A stretch of DNA of 5,376 bases from Porphyromonadaceae bacterium (GTDB lineage: Bacteria > Bacteroidota > Bacteroidia > Bacteroidales > Tannerellaceae): the NCBI GenBank assembly GCA_003517945.1, contig DOZP01000222.1:1231-6606 (forward strand). Reading direction: 5' to 3'. This document shows, piece after piece, positions 5,367-5,376 of this stretch. The translations under genes were made by a program, and so were the position numbers. A model generated the notes under the pieces. That model did not search any database, was not told where the DNA came from, and saw only the letters and a list, made by a program, of their open reading frames with translations. Position 1 is the first letter of the stretch, and the number at the start of each line of letters is the position of its first letter.

Positions 5367-5376
5367 AAAAATCCCT

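Noticed and set aside
1..5376. CRISPR array, tRNA, rRNA, insertion sequence or integrase.
   Set aside because: No regularly spaced repeats, cloverleaf sequence, transposase motif or terminal repeats were seen on either strand.

Overview
The window most likely comes from a member of the order Bacteroidales (phylum Bacteroidota). Three signs point there. Two promoters match the Bacteroides sigma-ABfr pattern (TTTG, 19 bases, TAnnTTTG). Translation starts sit behind A-rich leaders rather than classical Shine-Dalgarno sites. Two small proteins look like TssD, the Hcp tube protein of the Bacteroidota type VI secretion system (T6SS subtype iii). No taxonomic search could be run, so genus and species are left open.

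Left part (1-1900, minus strand): a compact operon with one strong promoter at 1870-1900. It reads, in order of transcription: a first TssD/Hcp-like gene (1388-1810), a second, diverged TssD/Hcp-like gene (970-1368), a 308-residue protein of unknown function (29-955), and the first nine codons of another gene whose ATG directly follows the preceding stop codon and which leaves the window at base 1. No T6SS sheath, baseplate or membrane-complex gene is visible here. The arrangement is that of an Hcp-effector-immunity cassette: tube proteins that would carry cargo, a candidate toxin with a glycine-rich hydrophobic stretch, and a tightly coupled downstream gene that could be its immunity protein. 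The Hcp calls rest on family motifs; the toxin and immunity roles are inference from gene order and composition.

Middle (1811-2140): a 330-base divergent intergenic region. It holds the hcp promoter on the minus strand, the rlmD promoter on the plus strand, a perfect 7-base inverted repeat and a hairpin followed by seven T on the plus strand.

Right part (2141-4963, plus strand): two housekeeping-type genes nine bases apart, probably one transcript. The first is an RlmD-type 23S rRNA uracil-C5 methyltransferase with TRAM domain, four iron-sulfur cysteines and the SCNP nucleophile, starting at TTG. The second is a lipoprotein lytic transglycosylase of MltF architecture (solute-binding-like domain followed by an SLT domain), acting on peptidoglycan in the periplasm.

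Right edge (4960-5376): a small minus-strand gene for an 82-residue exported protein of unknown function, whose stop codon overlaps that of the transglycosylase, followed by about 170 bases with no gene but two conspicuous inverted repeats. The two halves of the window have no evident functional link; the T6SS cassette simply lies back to back with the rRNA-methylation/cell-wall pair.
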